Source of the DNA: a virus | Direction: 5' to 3' (one strand) | Virus record (IMG/VR): IMGVR_UViG_3300025151_000019 | Coordinates: 31,640-95,639 of that record | Length of the DNA: 64,000 nt | Part shown: piece by piece, positions 43,326 to 49,931 of the stretch | Layout: each line of letters starts with the position of its first letter | Numbering within the stretch: position 1 is the first letter of the stretch | Translations under genes and position numbers: made by a program | The notes under the pieces: generated by a model | Database searches by the model: none | Told to the model about the DNA's origin: nothing | The model's input: only the letters and a program-made list of their open reading frames with translations

Positions 43326-43410
43326 TGGCGAGAGTGGGATTTGAACCCACGAATCTCTTAGGAACAGGATTTTAAGCCCTGCGCTTTTAACCATGCTCAG
43401 CCATCTCGCC
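43326..43410 (-). tRNA. tRNA-Leu (UAA)
   Basis: An 85-nt class II tRNA: acceptor GGCGAGA/TCTCGCC, anticodon stem CAGGG/TCCTG with loop CTTAAAA (anticodon TAA), an extended variable arm around TCCTAAGAGATTC, and a T arm GTGGG-TTCAAAT-CCCAC. CCA is not encoded. It decodes UUA, a very frequent codon here. Its 5' end overlaps the stop of the upstream coding gene. Confidence 0.92.
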
Positions 43411-43702
43411 GTATGTATTCCACATTGTAATCTTTACAATATTTCTTTAGAGCACTTACATGAACATCATCCTTTTCATTATAGTCCATGTCATTATAAA
43501 CTCGCATGAGTTCATTTAGATACATTCCTTTCATCTCGTCTGGAATTTCAGAATTTACTGCATCTTCAAAATGACGAAGTAAAATTTCTAAGCCACCATA
43601 AGTAGCAATATCCTTTTCTTGTTGTTTCATATCCTTTATTTCTTGGCGGAAAGTCAAGTATAATTTAGGAATATTCTTAATAGTATACCATATTGCCTTC
43701 AT
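43397..43702 (-). CDS. Hypothetical protein (101 residues)
   Basis: Mostly helical, with a hydrophobic-basic start (I-W-Y-T-I-K-N-I-P-K-L-Y) and charged helices after it. No family recognised. Its last codons lie inside the tRNA-Leu gene, so tRNA maturation would cut the mRNA at its 3' end. Overlaps the upstream gene by 4 bases. Confidence 0.6.
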   Translation of the reverse strand: MKAIWYTIKNIPKLYLTFRQEIKDMKQQEKDIATYGGLEILLRHFEDAVNSEIPDEMKGMYLNELMRVYNDMDYNEKDDVHVSALKKYCKDYNVEYIRRDG

Positions 43703-44046
43703 TCCAATCCCGCCTCAAATTCCGCTTCATCTTCAAGATATATAAAAATTTGAAGGGCTTCTTTTATTCGCTTATCTTGACTTTTACCATGTCTCCATTG
43801 ACAGGTTCTTCGCATCAAGTTAATAATTTCCCCACGATGAGTTTCGGGCTTTTTACCATACATAGTCTTTAGGTTTGCTATTTGAGTTCGCACACCTAAA
43901 ATAGTAAATTCCTTTTTCATCCATTGGAAAGGACTTCCATAAGTTGTAAATTCTATCTTATCATCACGATAGTCTTCTGCAAGATAAATCGTCATGCTTT
44001 CTAAAACTTCAGTATCAATTTCTGTAAATTCAATCATATTAATCAC
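43699..44046 (-). CDS. Hypothetical protein (115 residues)
   Basis: A soluble mixed protein with T-Y-G-S-P-F-Q-W-M-K and a basic helical middle (N-L-M-R-R-T-C-Q-W-R-H-G-K-S) and acidic C-terminus. No family recognised. The 77-bp gap upstream contains short inverted repeats (GTAGG/CCTAC around 44076-44095). Confidence 0.6.
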   Translation of the reverse strand: MINMIEFTEIDTEVLESMTIYLAEDYRDDKIEFTTYGSPFQWMKKEFTILGVRTQIANLKTMYGKKPETHRGEIINLMRRTCQWRHGKSQDKRIKEALQIFIYLEDEAEFEAGLE

Positions 44047-44123
44047 TTAAAAAAAATGGTTCTAACCGCTAAACGGCTACATAAGAGTAGGTCAAACCAA
44101 GCCTACAATTCGGATTAAAATCC

Positions 44124-44336
44124 TTACTCTTCTTCGTTTCCACCAACAATTGCCTGAGCAAGCATAACTTCATTGACTTCATCAAAGTTGATGTTTGTAA
44201 TATCCTCACGGGTTACAAGTTCACCATCAACATAAGTCCAATGAGTAGGATGCTCAATAATTTGGTCAAGAACCTCGCTCGCAGAAAGAGAAAGTTCGGT
44301 GTGTCCTGTTTCGTTAAGAATAGTTAGTTTCACCAT
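44124..44336 (-). CDS. Hypothetical small acidic protein
   Basis: A 70-residue acidic protein of about six strands and one helix, with L-T-I-L-N-E-T-G-H-T-E-L and a terminal G-N-E-E-E. It starts behind GAGAGTGAATTAA. Function unknown; small and acidic enough to be an inhibitor or DNA mimic, but nothing in the sequence shows this. Confidence 0.6.
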   Translation of the reverse strand: MVKLTILNETGHTELSLSASEVLDQIIEHPTHWTYVDGELVTREDITNINFDEVNEVMLAQAIVGGNEEE

Positions 44337-44341
44337 TTAAT

Positions 44342-44650
44342 TCACTCTCCAAAAACAGGGCGGCCATCGTTAGTAAATTCACCACCGTTAGTCAAATGCT
44401 TGACAACGGCCTTTTCCATCTTTCGGCGGGTTGAGCCAATACGCTTTTCGCTAATAACTCCAAGAGTCAAAAGCGTGTTCAGCGTTTCGTTGATGTATTC
44501 GCTTGCAGTTGCGTATTGCTCTTTTTGCGTTGCATCAAGATAAACTCCACCCGTTGCACGACTCATAATTCGTCGCATCTCAAACTCGGTAATGAGTCCT
44601 TCGTTCATTTGTTCATTCAGTTGTTGTTCCAATTGGTTCACATCAGTCAT
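44342..44650 (-). CDS. Hypothetical protein (102 residues)
   Basis: A helical, soluble protein with L-E-Q-Q-L-N-E-Q-M-N coiled-coil-like start, then M-S-R-A-T-G-G-V-Y-L and a basic R-I-G-S-T-R-R-K-M segment, suggesting a small DNA-binding or adaptor protein. It has a GGTGAAAAAAT ribosome binding site. A possible TATA box (TTTATA on the minus strand at 44721-44726) lies about 70 bases upstream, so this could head a sub-operon. Confidence 0.6.
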   Translation of the reverse strand: MTDVNQLEQQLNEQMNEGLITEFEMRRIMSRATGGVYLDATQKEQYATASEYINETLNTLLTLGVISEKRIGSTRRKMEKAVVKHLTNGGEFTNDGRPVFGE

Positions 44651-44720
44651 ATTTTTTCACCTTTTTTTTCGTAGAACACTAAAGCAGTTCCGTTCTGTCT
44701 TTAACACAGTTGTTCAAGCC

Positions 44721-44726
44721 TATAAA
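44721..44726 (-). promoter_or_regulatory. Possible TATA box
   Basis: TGTTTATAGG on the minus strand lies in the 127-bp gap before the 44342-44650 gene, at the right distance (about 70 bases) for a promoter with a leader of some 45 bases. Weak evidence alone. Confidence 0.3.
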
Positions 44727-44777
44727 CATTTACAGTCTCTAATCATTCGCATTTTGGGCGACAACCCAATATCAAAG

Positions 44778-45029
44778 TCAGTCATTTTGACTAACCTTTG
44801 AATCGCATATTTTCCAAACACCCACTTCATAAGGACTGACAATTCCTTGAACAGTCTCTAAGCCCACTTTCTCAAATGAGGGATGTTTGGATAGTAAGTT
44901 TCCGAGAGCCTTTGTAGTTATCCCTCTTCCTCTGGAATTAGCAAAGTCATAGATTTGACAGGTATTAGCCGTTCCTTTTTCGGCCAACCATTTCTCAATC
45001 CTTATTGTCAGTTTTTTGTTTTTCCACAT
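44778..45029 (-). CDS. Hypothetical winged-helix-like protein
   Basis: An 83-residue protein: R-I-E-K-W-L-A-E-K-G-T, then T-C-Q-I-Y-D-F-A-N, then T-T-K-A-L-G-N-L-L-S and a strand pair ending G-V-W-K-I. This helix-helix-helix-strand-strand order fits a small winged helix (compare 'L..LL...P.F.K.G'). Probably a DNA-binding regulator. The ATG overlaps the tiny zinc gene upstream, with a GGAGATG site. Confidence 0.65.
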   Translation of the reverse strand: MWKNKKLTIRIEKWLAEKGTANTCQIYDFANSRGRGITTKALGNLLSKHPSFEKVGLETVQGIVSPYEVGVWKICDSKVSQND

Positions 45030-45132
45030 AAAAATACATCTCCTTTTGACTACTTAAAGTATTAGTCCAGCAAGTGCAACACATGGCATTTTTGCTGGGA
45101 ATATACACATTACACATTACACAAGAAGGCAT
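44995..45132 (-). CDS. Tiny zinc-binding protein (45 residues)
   Basis: Read directly from the sequence. C-V-M-C-N near the start and C-C-T-C-W some 12 residues later form a zinc site; the tail is polar and basic. The ATG overlaps the stop region of the upstream 53-residue gene. Function unknown. Confidence 0.55.
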   Translation of the reverse strand: MPSCVMCNVYIPSKNAMCCTCWTNTLSSQKEMYFYVEKQKTDNKD

Positions 45133-45294
45133 TCACAGTTCCTCCTTATATTCACTTATTATCTTCAAAGCAATTATCTTAGCGTCATACCAAGATTTGC
45201 CCAATTGAAGGAAGATAAACCATGCAATCTTGTCAGCACTATATTTTCGCACCAACATTTGCTCAATTCTTCGGTTTATGGTCTCTTTTTTCAT
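45133..45294 (-). CDS. Tiny hypothetical protein (53 residues)
   Basis: Read directly from the sequence. A basic helical start (E-T-I-N-R-R-I-E-Q-M-L) then I-A-W-F-I-F-L-Q-L-G and another helix, an HTH-like spacing that might bind DNA. A GGTGTAGTAAA site precedes the ATG. Its stop overlaps the next ATG. Confidence 0.55.
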   Translation of the reverse strand: MKKETINRRIEQMLVRKYSADKIAWFIFLQLGKSWYDAKIIALKIISEYKEEL

Positions 45295-45304
45295 TTTACT
45301 ACAC

Positions 45305-45592
45305 CTACTTGTTGGATAAGATATTTTCAGACTCTTGTCTCAAAGCAATCAGAAGTAAAGTGAGATAGCCAATCAAATCTTTCACCACATCCTCATCACT
45401 TTCCATCGTATCGTTGCCCTGCATTAAACGGTTTAACTTATCGTCAATCCTGATTCGCAGACCAGCATCAGTATCAGCCTTTGAGAAGATTCTAATTGGT
45501 TGCATAACAGAATCGCCATATTGTTCATTCTTCTGAATCAAGAAATCTCTCAATTCGTTCATCGTATTTCGTATCTTTTCTTGGGTATCCAT
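45305..45592 (-). CDS. Hypothetical protein, first gene of the long minus-strand operon
   Basis: A 95-residue helical protein with M-Q-P-I-R-I-F-S-K-A-D and a helical end (Y-L-T-L-L-L-I-A-L-R-Q-E). The pattern of a conserved short helical domain with 'D-D-K-L-N-R-L' is one I associate with phage proteins of unknown function (nucleotide-modification region), but I am not sure. The ATG at 45592 has a GGTGAAAAAT site; 30 kb of co-directional genes follow. Confidence 0.6.
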   Translation of the reverse strand: MDTQEKIRNTMNELRDFLIQKNEQYGDSVMQPIRIFSKADTDAGLRIRIDDKLNRLMQGNDTMESDEDVVKDLIGYLTLLLIALRQESENILSNK

Positions 45593-45635
45593 ATTTTTCA
45601 CCATTGTTCTTTAAGCAAGGAAGTTTGACACTTTG

Positions 45636-45999
45636 CATTTTGTTATATGATAAGTGAGTCATTTTGGGTGCTTTTCCCATTATCCCATCGTGCAAAATGA
45701 GCGAGAAAACAAAACGACCAACCTTCTCCGAACTTTCTCGGACAAAATGACCATTTTCCCACTTTTCCCATTTTCCCACAGGGGGTTCAGCCACATACAC
45801 ACACACATTCATATAACTCATACATTTTGTCATAGATAGATAGTAGTGTAGTAAGTAAGTAAGGAAGGGATGGGAAAAGGGGAAAAGGTAAGAAATAGAA
45901 CATAATGAGTTAGATAATATAAATATCTCATACAAAATGTTTTCTCATACCAATGGGAAAAGATGGGATTTCCCATTTGAGATTAAGTAGGACAAAATG
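45636..45999. repeat. Iteron-like ACAAAATG cluster
   Basis: Exact ACAAAATG (or its reverse CATTTTGT) at 45636-45643, 45742-45749, 45823-45830, 45932-45939 and 45992-45999, with near copies GCAAAATG (45692-45699) and CCAAAATG in reverse (45660-45667). The three forward copies at 45742, 45932 and 45992 share the longer [GT]ACAAAATG[AT]. Seven copies within 365 bp suggest protein binding sites. Confidence 0.6.
45672..45961. repeat. TTTTCCCA repeat cluster
   Basis: Exact TTTTCCCA at 45672-45679, 45754-45761, 45763-45770 and 45771-45778, and its reverse TGGGAAAA at 45871-45878 and 45954-45961. Three forward copies are nearly back to back, and the two reverse copies lie on the far side, giving a symmetrical array. 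An additional TGGGA/TCCCA inverted repeat lies at 45964-45975. Confidence 0.65.
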
Positions 46000-46255
46000 A
46001 TAGAGATAAATACACATAATATAATTGAATAAATTAAATCAGTTAAAATTATGTTGATAATAATAGATATAGTTTATATATTGATTAGGATATAACTACA
46101 TAAAAGAAGTAAATTGATTGAGAAAAGTCGGCCTCCGACCCCCTCAAGGGACACCCCATGCGACCCCGACCCCCTTATAAGCGGGCGGCCACCCTGAGCC
46201 AGCCCCTATATGATAACAAAAGGAGGCTTCATTATAATGTTATGACGCATCTACA

Positions 46256-46265
46256 ACCATATGGT
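46256..46265. promoter_or_regulatory. ACCATATGGT palindrome, copy 1
   Basis: Perfect palindrome in CTACAACCATATGGTATTAG. Lies in the 815-bp gap, 143 bp downstream of the 46408 gene's stop and 664 bp upstream of the first gene of the minus-strand operon. No CTTTG box at the usual spacing. Confidence 0.55.
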
Positions 46266-46368
46266 ATTAGCGACTCTTAATAAGCGTGTAATTGCGCTCT
46301 TTGGGAAGCAATAAAAGACCCCGAAGGGCGGATATTTTTTGGGGCTGTGAAATATCCGAAAAACACAG

Positions 46369-46388
46369 GGATTGATTTTCATCAATCC
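46369..46388 (-). terminator. Hairpin terminator after the 46408 gene
   Basis: Perfect 8-bp inverted repeat GGATTGAT/ATCAATCC with a 4-base loop, 20 bases past the stop of the minus-strand gene. In its direction of transcription it is followed by CTGTGTTTTTC, a weak U tract. Terminates or stabilises that mRNA. Confidence 0.6.
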
Positions 46389-46407
46389 TCTTCGTCAAAG
46401 ACCCCCA

Positions 46408-46941
46408 TCATGCGGATTCCTCCTTTTCTTCGGTCTTGATTTCAAAGACGGGTGCGGTTTGTGTCCAATCCTCGCCATCACGGAACATCTTTTTCAAGCG
46501 GCTCATGTGTGCTTTGTCCTCCTTCTCGTTCCAATGTTCAAACGAAGGGTGGCGGAAGGTTTGGCGTTCTTCACCGACCTTGATTGAGAAGGTTGGCTTT
46601 TGATTGTCGGGACAAGCATCCCAAAATGCCTTTCGTGCTGGGTGCATGGATTTGACATCCTTTTCCATCGCACGAATCACCTTTTTGTCAATCTTCGTGT
46701 TTGACCAATTGTTGAAGCCGTATTCTCCCGATTCAATCTCAGCAGAAAATTCGCTTCGCCACTGTTTCACGATGTTTGAACGAATTGACGCAGAACGGGT
46801 TCCACGCCGTAGGTTCATCTTCACCAATTCCACACGGTCTTCTTCATCATCATTTGTAGGAACAAACCCTTCCAACCACGCATTAACGGGTTTGGTCATG
46901 TTCATCCATCGTTCTTCGCTCATCTCTTTTTTGGCTACCAT
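46408..46941 (-). CDS. Hypothetical protein of a paralogous pair
   Basis: A 177-residue charged, helical protein. The segment V-E-L-V-K-M-N-L-R-R-G-T-R is shared with V-E-L-I-R-M-N-I-R-R-G-N-R in the gene at 48412, with similar spacing to a following K-Q. The pair is therefore homologous, and both lie under the palindrome element. The Arg-rich helix suggests nucleic-acid binding. Tail of Glu/Lys. No family recognised. Starts behind GGTGAAACA, 59 bases from palindrome copy 2. Confidence 0.65.
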   Translation of the reverse strand: MVAKKEMSEERWMNMTKPVNAWLEGFVPTNDDEEDRVELVKMNLRRGTRSASIRSNIVKQWRSEFSAEIESGEYGFNNWSNTKIDKKVIRAMEKDVKSMHPARKAFWDACPDNQKPTFSIKVGEERQTFRHPSFEHWNEKEDKAHMSRLKKMFRDGEDWTQTAPVFEIKTEEKEESA

Positions 46942-46999
46942 TGTTTCACCGATATTAGCACCATCAACCCACTAATAGGGTTGCGTATACAAAGTAGCA

Positions 47000-47009
47000 A
47001 CCATATGGT
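47000..47009. promoter_or_regulatory. ACCATATGGT palindrome, copy 2 (divergent promoter)
   Basis: AACCATATGGTT flanked on both sides by CAAAG/CTTTG boxes (CAAAGTAG to the left, ATGCTTTG to the right). It sits between divergent genes: 59 bases from the minus-strand start at 46941 and about 60 bases from the plus-strand start at 47069. Best symmetric copy, so a shared operator or promoter. Confidence 0.75.
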
Positions 47010-47035
47010 TGTAATGCTTTGCAATGAAAACCTTA

Positions 47036-47061
47036 ACCGATTACAATATCATAGAATCGGT
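47036..47061 (+). promoter_or_regulatory. Hairpin that covers a ribosome binding site
   Basis: ACCGATT (47036-47042) pairs perfectly with AATCGGT (47055-47061), whose GGT is the start of the GGTGA site of the gene starting at 47069. In the RNA the site would be hidden until the hairpin is opened. A start codon at 47024 upstream could translate into the stem. Confidence 0.45.
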
Positions 47062-47068
47062 GAAACCA

Positions 47069-47377
47069 ATGGTAAAAACCCAAGAAATAACAGAAACCCA
47101 CGGCCAAAACATTGTTTTAGGCAAATACAAAAAGAACACCCACATTAAGTGCGCCCATGAAGGCATTTTTTGGTTGGTCATGAAGCGATACGAAGATAAG
47201 GATATTATGGGGAATCTAAAAACCCTGACTATCACTTTTGAAGAATGGCTATCATGGCGACAACATCCAAATTATGTTGAGAACGAACAAATCGTCAATC
47301 AGTCTGTCAAAGAATGGGAAACCTTTTTGAAAACGGAAGAAGGCCAAAAGTGGATAAAAGGAGAGGAAGAAGAATGA
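47069..47377 (+). CDS. Hypothetical protein (102 residues)
   Basis: A soluble protein with two Cys/His positions (H-I-K-C-A-H-E), T-I-T-F-E-E-W-L-S-W and an acidic end. The ATG at 47069 is chosen since GGTGAAACCA precedes it; the ATG at 47024 has no ribosome binding site. First gene of a plus-strand unit of five short, overlapping genes under palindrome copy 2. Confidence 0.6.
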   Translation: MVKTQEITETHGQNIVLGKYKKNTHIKCAHEGIFWLVMKRYEDKDIMGNLKTLTITFEEWLSWRQHPNYVENEQIVNQSVKEWETFLKTEEGQKWIKGEEEE

Positions 47378-47463
47378 ATCCTAATTATTTTGATGGGCGT
47401 TGTTCATATTGTGGTAAAGATGAAACCATTTGTGCAGAAAATTGTGAAGGTGAAGAAGAATGA
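47374..47463 (+). CDS. Tiny zinc-ribbon peptide (29 residues)
   Basis: Read directly from the sequence. C-S-Y-C-G-K and C-A-E-N-C in 29 residues make a minimal zinc knuckle. ATGA overlap with the gene upstream; its own stop overlaps the next ATG; preceded by GGAGAGGAAGA. Function unknown. Confidence 0.6.
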   Translation: MNPNYFDGRCSYCGKDETICAENCEGEEE

Positions 47464-47555
47464 TTAAGTGTGAAAAGCCTAAGTCCTGTCAATGTCGTGA
47501 ATGCATTGAAGAAATGTATTCGTTTTATTTTCGTTTGAAGGAGGAAAAACAATGA
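47460..47555 (+). CDS. Tiny Cys-rich peptide (31 residues)
   Basis: Read directly from the sequence. Four Cys in C-E-K-P-K-S-C-Q-C-R-E-C, then a helical F-Y-F-R-L-K-E-E. Coupled by ATGA overlaps on both sides, with GGTGAAGAA upstream. Probably a zinc peptide. Confidence 0.55.
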   Translation: MIKCEKPKSCQCRECIEEMYSFYFRLKEEKQ

Positions 47556-47671
47556 AGCGAGGCAACCTTGATTTTACAATCTGTCTAAAAGATACACTCG
47601 CTAACTGTATGTGTGATAAGTGTTGGGACGAAAGTGTTGGAGAATATCAGCGAAGGGGGAATTCACAATGA
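47552..47671 (+). CDS. Tiny Cys-containing protein (39 residues)
   Basis: Read directly from the sequence. C-M-C-D-K-C-W in the middle plus an upstream Cys (T-I-C-L) form a possible zinc site. Coupled by overlaps to its neighbours. Function unknown. Confidence 0.55.
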   Translation: MKRGNLDFTICLKDTLANCMCDKCWDESVGEYQRRGNSQ

Positions 47672-48015
47672 AATTTTGCCGATGCAATAATTATGAACAC
47701 AATGAATACAATATTGATTGTCCACACAATGATGAAATGGATTTTGTTTTATTTACACGGGCTATTTCAGAAAACTTTTCTCTTGATGGAAAACAGCGTT
47801 GGTCTGATTCTGATGTTATCAATTTCATGATTGAGGATAATAAGTGCAACGACATGATTATGCATTTAATTGCTACAAATTTTCATAAATTTGCAAAATT
47901 CACACTTGAAGATGTTGCAGATTGGGAAGAGCGTGTGATAAACAAAAAGAAGGCATCGTTTTTGATAGGCAATTCGCCTGTTCCACCATATGACCCAGAA
48001 TATAAAGGTGATTGA
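47668..48015 (+). CDS. Hypothetical protein with Cys-rich N-terminus
   Basis: A 115-residue protein opening with F-C-R-C-N-N and I-D-C-P-H, a likely zinc site, followed by a helical body. The ATG at 47668 forms an ATGA with the gene upstream and has an AGGGGGAATTC site, so a longer form from 47620 is not used. Function unknown. Confidence 0.6.
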   Translation: MKFCRCNNYEHNEYNIDCPHNDEMDFVLFTRAISENFSLDGKQRWSDSDVINFMIEDNKCNDMIMHLIATNFHKFAKFTLEDVADWEERVINKKKASFLIGNSPVPPYDPEYKGD

Positions 48016-48016
48016 A

Positions 48017-48205
48017 ATGTTCCGAAAGAAGAAAGAAGTGCAACAACAACCAAAACCATTCGTGGTTAAACTCAAACAAGACCGATACCAAAATTGGGTA
48101 TGTGGTGAATTGCGTTGTGAGGCTGATACAATGGAAGAATTACAGGCTGTCGTTCAAGAAGCAACGAAGCAAATTACGGAGGAATTACGGAAGTTAAATG
48201 AATGA
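48017..48205 (+). CDS. Hypothetical small protein (62 residues)
   Basis: Basic start (F-R-K-K-K-E), then two strands and a helix with D-T-M-E-E-L-Q-A-V-V-Q-E. The sequence 'F-V-V-K-L…W-V-C-G-E-L-R-C-E-A-D-T-M-E-E' suggests a small alpha/beta fold common in phages. The ATG at 48017 has a strong GGTGATTGAA site. Last gene of its unit. Confidence 0.6.
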   Translation: MFRKKKEVQQQPKPFVVKLKQDRYQNWVCGELRCEADTMEELQAVVQEATKQITEELRKLNE

Positions 48206-48269
48206 TGCTCTTTGAAAGTTTTGTATGTTTCTTTCAGGTTCTTGGGCTTCGGGTTAAAAAACATACACC

Positions 48270-48293
48270 TTTTTTTATTTTTTATTTAATTTA
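48270..48293 (+). terminator. Poly-T terminator
   Basis: A near-continuous T run (CCTTTTTTTATTTTTTATTTAATTT) about 65 bases after the last gene of the plus-strand unit, the usual archaeal termination signal. Confidence 0.6.
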
Positions 48294-48312
48294 GGGTTCT
48301 CTACAAAGTAGA

Positions 48313-48322
48313 ACCATATGGT
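48313..48322. promoter_or_regulatory. ACCATATGGT palindrome, copy 3
   Basis: In CAAAGTAGAACCATATGGTTTGTGCTTTG, with CAAAG and CTTTG boxes on both sides. Lies 90 bases upstream of the plus-strand start at 48412. Confidence 0.7.
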
Positions 48323-48411
48323 TTGTGCTTTGCTACAACACCCCATAAGTGATTTTGAGGGGCTAATATCGTTCCTCAAGTGGGAACAAAAGAAAAAAAA
48401 GGTGAAAAAAA

Positions 48412-49032
48412 ATGCCAAAGAAAAACAACGAAAAGAAAGACCTGAGCATGGAAGATGAAGCATGGAACAGCCGTGTTGAAGATGTTGAAACATTTTTAGC
48501 ACACGCTGGAAACCAAGCGTTTCTTTCATCAGACGAAACGATTGAAGATGGTGTGGAATTAATCCGCATGAATATTCGTCGTGGAAACCGAAACCCTGCA
48601 AAGCGGAAGACATTTTGGAAGCAAATCCTTGATGAAGGCCGTGAGTGGAAAAAAGAACATGGCGCAGATGTGGAAATGGATTGGCCGACTTCTCAAGGAA
48701 AGCCATCAAATCTCCCTGTTCATGTTCAACAATCCACTACGGATATTTACAACATGACTTTTGATGCCGCCGTTGATTATTGGAACAATAACCAAATTGT
48801 TCAAATTACTGCAATTCGTTCGGGTCGCAACAAAGAAGAAGGTGGACAACCTTACGCTGATGCTGAAGAATACGCAAAGACTCGTGCTTTTGCTATGAAG
48901 CAACGCTTTGTGAAATTGTTCAATGATGGCCGATGGGATGGAAATTATTCCCTTGAAGAAGGCATGACAATTGCACTACCACCCGCAACAGAAAACGCAG
49001 AAGGTGAAGAAGATGTTTCTGACGATGCTTGA
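48412..49032 (+). CDS. Hypothetical protein, second member of the paralogous pair
   Basis: A 206-residue charged protein with V-E-L-I-R-M-N-I-R-R-G-N-R near residue 50, homologous to the 46408 gene. The middle (D-A-A-V-D-Y-W-N-N-N, T-A-I-R-S-G-R-N) is extra. Acidic C-terminus (E-G-E-E-D-V-S-D-D-A). Excellent ribosome binding site (AAAGGTGAAAAAAA). Palindrome copy 3 lies upstream and a hairpin terminator follows. The arrangement of two diverged copies under one regulatory element suggests they act in the same step, perhaps as regulators. Confidence 0.65.
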   Translation: MPKKNNEKKDLSMEDEAWNSRVEDVETFLAHAGNQAFLSSDETIEDGVELIRMNIRRGNRNPAKRKTFWKQILDEGREWKKEHGADVEMDWPTSQGKPSNLPVHVQQSTTDIYNMTFDAAVDYWNNNQIVQITAIRSGRNKEEGGQPYADAEEYAKTRAFAMKQRFVKLFNDGRWDGNYSLEEGMTIALPPATENAEGEEDVSDDA

Positions 49033-49034
49033 GG

Positions 49035-49080
49035 AGGAAGATTGACTTAGGTCAATAATCCTCTGGTTTTGAGTTTTTTT
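49035..49080 (+). terminator. Hairpin plus T-tract terminator
   Basis: ATTGAC/GTCAAT with loop TTAG, extended by AGGA/TCCT around two mismatches, followed by GGTTTTGAGTTTTTTT. Starts 3 bases after the stop of the 48412 gene. A second T-rich stretch lies at about 49152-49188. Confidence 0.7.
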
Positions 49081-49212
49081 CGCAGGGTTTTTCTATCAAA
49101 ACCGTAAGTATTTGTTCGTGTGCCTCCTCCGACCACAGAACAAACCCTGCACCTTTTTAAAAATTATTTTTTCTTTTTTTAATTTTTGATAAGGTATGCC
49201 TGCAAAGCGGCA

Positions 49213-49221
49213 ACCATATGG
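49213..49221. promoter_or_regulatory. ACCATATGG palindrome, copy 4 (imperfect)
   Basis: CAAAGCGGCAACCATATGGATTG: CAAAG box to the left, last base of the palindrome changed (A for T). No gene starts nearby: the 49316 gene ends towards it. Possibly an antisense promoter or a remnant. Confidence 0.5.
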
Positions 49222-49315
49222 ATTGAAATAAAATTTTAGGTTGAAAGCCCCGAAGTGGGACATACCGTGAGCCGCCCAAAAAGCCCACGATATGCCCCGT
49301 TTCGGAGGTATGTGA

Positions 49316-49768
49316 TTACTCTATATCAAAAAATTCCTCGTCTAAGTCCATCTTTTCCAACAACGCAAAGCGAAGTATGTCGGTCATGGCTCGTTCACGG
49401 TTTGCTTGACGACGCAATTTGTTTAACTTGCCTTCAGCGTCATACATTTTACGCTCGGCTTGTGATTTTCCCATTCGGTCATTTTTTGCACCCTTCATCA
49501 TATCGTCAATTCCCTTCATCGTTTTATTCAGACGGTCAAACGAATCAGCAGGCAATTCAGCGAATACACGCTTGAAGCAATCAAAATTCATTGTTCGGCT
49601 CTCAGTTGGGCGACCCAAAAGAACAGACAACAGATAGACGAAGTTGGTGAACACATTGTTCATATTGCAATATGTCTGTCCCTTCTTCACCCCTGCGTAT
49701 TCACCCAATTGGATGATTTGTTCTTCGGTCAGGTTCTTGTTTTCTTGTGTATGGTCTTCTTCTTCCAT
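49316..49768 (-). CDS. Hypothetical protein (150 residues)
   Basis: A charged helical protein. The middle has V-F-T-N-F-V-Y-L-L-S-V-L-L-G-R-P-T-E-S-R, then K-G-I-D-D-M-M-K-G-A-K-N-D and a long basic helix (L-N-K-L-R-R-Q-A-N-R-E-R), ending acidic (D-E-E-F-F-D-I-E). It has an AAGGAGGCATAGAAC site and lies 68 bases from palindrome copy 5. Probable regulatory or nucleic-acid-binding protein; family unknown. Confidence 0.6.
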   Translation of the reverse strand: MEEEDHTQENKNLTEEQIIQLGEYAGVKKGQTYCNMNNVFTNFVYLLSVLLGRPTESRTMNFDCFKRVFAELPADSFDRLNKTMKGIDDMMKGAKNDRMGKSQAERKMYDAEGKLNKLRRQANRERAMTDILRFALLEKMDLDEEFFDIE

Positions 49769-49835
49769 GTTCTATGCCTCCTTAGGCAATAAGATGTTTT
49801 ACAGAAATAAGATAAGGTTGTGACACAAAGTTACA

Positions 49836-49845
49836 ACCATATGGT
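49836..49845. promoter_or_regulatory. ACCATATGGT palindrome, copy 5
   Basis: In CACAAAGTTACAACCATATGGTTCATG. CAAAG box at left, which is the downstream side for the minus-strand gene starting at 49768, 68 bases away. Confidence 0.7.
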
Positions 49846-49931
49846 TCATGCGCCAGCATATTATGAACCATGCAGGGGTGAGCATTAATGTATTGCGATG
49901 ATGAGTGAGTTTTTATTAGTCATTCAATGCT

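Larger units (their letters stand above)
45593..46407. other. Non-coding repeat-rich region; origin candidate
   Basis: An 815-bp gap, the longest in the window, at the head of the minus-strand operon. 45,605-46,000 holds two sets of clustered 8-mers in both orientations. About 45,880-46,125 is very AT-rich, as for a DNA unwinding element. 46,127-46,220 turns suddenly GC-rich with a GTCGG/CCGAC hairpin. Near 46,329-46,358 there is a perfect 9-bp inverted repeat (CGGATATTT/AAATATCCG). An open frame on the minus strand here (45,525-45,935) has no sensible protein and crosses the repeats, so I do not call it. This could be the replication origin and the main early promoter region. Confidence 0.55.

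Noticed and set aside
45525-45935. Minus-strand open frame of 136 residues in the repeat-rich gap
   Set aside because: It crosses the 8-mer arrays, overlaps the first real gene in another frame, and the composition (poly-hydrophobic start from low-complexity DNA) looks random. No ribosome binding site.
48275-48709. Minus-strand open frame of 144 residues over the 48412 gene
   Set aside because: Begins within the real gene and runs through a poly-T terminator and a palindrome; Phe/Ser/Leu-rich shadow.
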